Shown: in pieces, positions 5,198 through 5,551 of the stretch
Layout: each line of letters starts with the position of its first letter
Position numbering within the stretch: the first letter of the stretch is position 1
Origin: Bacteroidota bacterium
GTDB taxonomy: Bacteria; Bacteroidota; Bacteroidia; Bacteroidales; VadinHA17
NCBI GenBank assembly: GCA_022711195.1
Contig: JAKLFN010000147.1
Coordinates: 1 to 5,551, forward strand
Direction of reading: 5' to 3'
Length of the DNA: 5,551 nucleotides
Notes under the pieces: generated by a model
Databases searched by the model: none
Told to the model about the DNA's origin: nothing
What the model saw: the letters and a program-made list of their open reading frames with translations, nothing else
Translations under genes and position numbers: made by a program

Positions 5198-5349
5198 CCC
5201 TGCCCCCTGCCCCCTGCCCCCTAAAGGGGGTTTAAAACCAATTACCTATGGTGTTTAGAAGTTGGTTTTAGCCCCCCTTTAGGGGGGATGGGGGGTGTGG
5301 TCCCTTCAGGGGGGTATGGGGGGTGAGTTCCTTCAGGGAAGCTGGGGGG
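5198..5349. repeat. G/C-tract repeat array with several units in both orientations
   Basis: On the minus strand, 5230 down to 5198 reads C5-TTTA-G5-CA-G5-CA-G5-CA-G3. On the plus strand there are three units: C6-TTTA-G6-AT-G6-TG (5272-5297), CCC-TTCA-G6-TAT-G6-TG (5302-5325) and CC-TTCAGGGAAGCT-G6 (5330-5349). All fit the consensus CCCCC-TTnA-GGGGGG-nnn-GGGGGG-TG also found at 1779-1875. Units decay from left to right. The stretch fills the whole gap between the kinase and the following convergent gene, and the stop codon of that gene (5350-5352) begins at the next base after the last G tract. No gene lies within it. Four G tracts occur close together on each strand, giving G-quadruplex potential. 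Confidence 0.85.
5217..5287. terminator. Long inverted repeat between convergent genes, possible bidirectional terminator
   Basis: The left arm is C5-TAAA-G5 then TAAAACCAA (5217-5241), and the right arm is TTGGTTTTA then C6-TTTA-G6 (5262-5287). TAAAACCAA (5233-5241) pairs perfectly with TTGGTTTTA (5262-5270) over a 20-nt loop, and the outer G/C blocks extend the pairing beyond a small TT/G mismatch. On the plus strand the nested C5-TAAA-G5 hairpin is followed by TTT, a weak U-tract, 33 nt after the kinase stop. The position between convergent genes fits termination, but the U-tract is poor and the element may simply be two opposed repeat units. Confidence 0.5.
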
Positions 5350-5551
5350 TCAAATCGGTTTTGCGTTCGCCAGCAGGTATTTTTCAGCTTCCAGCGACCA
5401 TATATAGTCGTTTTTTGAAACAATTTCGTGCAATCCTGCGTATAATATATTATCAGCTCCTTTTTCCTTAAGCTTATAGAGCGACACCAGTGGCATTGAG
5501 ATATTGGTGTAGATAAGTTTTTTCCCTCCGTGTATCTGAGGCAGATTAAGA
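5350..5551 (-). CDS. C-terminal fragment of an unrecognised protein, truncated at the window end
   Basis: On the minus strand an open frame enters from the right edge (first full codon ending at 5550) and runs 66 residues to TGA at 5350-5352. It reads LNLPQIHGGKKLIYTNISMP, continues through VSLYKLKEKGADNILYAGLHEI, and ends EAEKYLLANAKPI. The residue mix is that of a soluble, globular alpha/beta or helical domain, with a strand (KKLIYT), a helix rich in Lys and Leu, another strand and a C-terminal helix. There is no membrane segment. I do not recognise the family and propose no function. The frame is supported by being open to the edge, by balanced amino-acid use and by ending exactly at the edge of the repeat array. 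It converges on the kinase gene. Confidence 0.65.
   Translation of the reverse strand, partial: LNLPQIHGGKKLIYTNISMPLVSLYKLKEKGADNILYAGLHEIVSKNDYIWSLEAEKYLLANAKPI

Noticed and set aside
5198..5349. Insertion sequence remnant
   Set aside because: No transposase fragment and no target-site duplication could be seen; the inverted repeat is accounted for by opposed copies of the short G/C-tract unit.

Overview
The window looks like chromosomal DNA of an environmental or gut-type Bacteroidota (Bacteroidales or a relative). The signs are two lipoprotein-tagged degradative enzymes, TAnnTTTG-type candidate -7 promoter boxes, weak or absent Shine-Dalgarno sequences, and gene families common in the polysaccharide-utilisation loci of that phylum. 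This placement rests on gene content and motifs only; no marker gene is present.

Layout. (1) Positions 1-325 hold the 3' end of a plus-strand gene whose C-terminal beta-sandwich resembles the tail of Bacteroidota/Planctomycetota sulfatases, or possibly of a fucosidase. (2) Positions 354-1680 hold a two-gene minus-strand operon: a small KdgF-like cupin followed 10 bp later by a lipoprotein of the nucleoside hydrolase superfamily. (3) Positions 1681-1900 are a divergent intergenic region with two candidate -7 boxes and three C-tract/G-tract hairpin units. (4) Positions 1901-3082 encode a GH88 unsaturated glucuronyl hydrolase lipoprotein. (5) Positions 3077-4111 on the minus strand encode a zinc-dependent sorbitol-dehydrogenase-like enzyme; it converges on GH88 with a 6-bp overlap of the stop regions. 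(6) Positions 4151-4245 hold eight CTTTGTG/CACAAAG heptamers in two mirrored arrays between the dehydrogenase and the next gene. (7) Positions 4257-5183 on the plus strand encode a PfkB-family sugar kinase. (8) Positions 5184-5349 hold a dense G/C-tract repeat array with a large inverted repeat and G-quadruplex potential on both strands. (9) Positions 5350-5551 are the C-terminal 66 codons of an unrecognised minus-strand gene.

How the genes fit together. GH88 releases a 4,5-unsaturated uronic acid from lyase-generated oligosaccharides. A KdgF-type cupin would open that sugar to the linear 5-keto-4-deoxyuronate. A sulfatase would first remove sulfate from the same glycan, as in glycosaminoglycan or ulvan-like substrates. 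The dehydrogenase and kinase could work together as a polyol/ketose pair (polyol to ketose to phosphoketose), or act downstream on uronate-derived sugars; the sequence does not decide. Gene orientation alternates (+, -, -, +, -, +, -), so this is a functional neighbourhood and not one operon, and no SusC/SusD pair is visible.

No mobile element, CRISPR array, tRNA or rRNA was seen. The catalytic genes belong to known families. The least explained parts are the two repeat families and the KdgF/GH88 pairing with a nucleoside-hydrolase-like lipoprotein.
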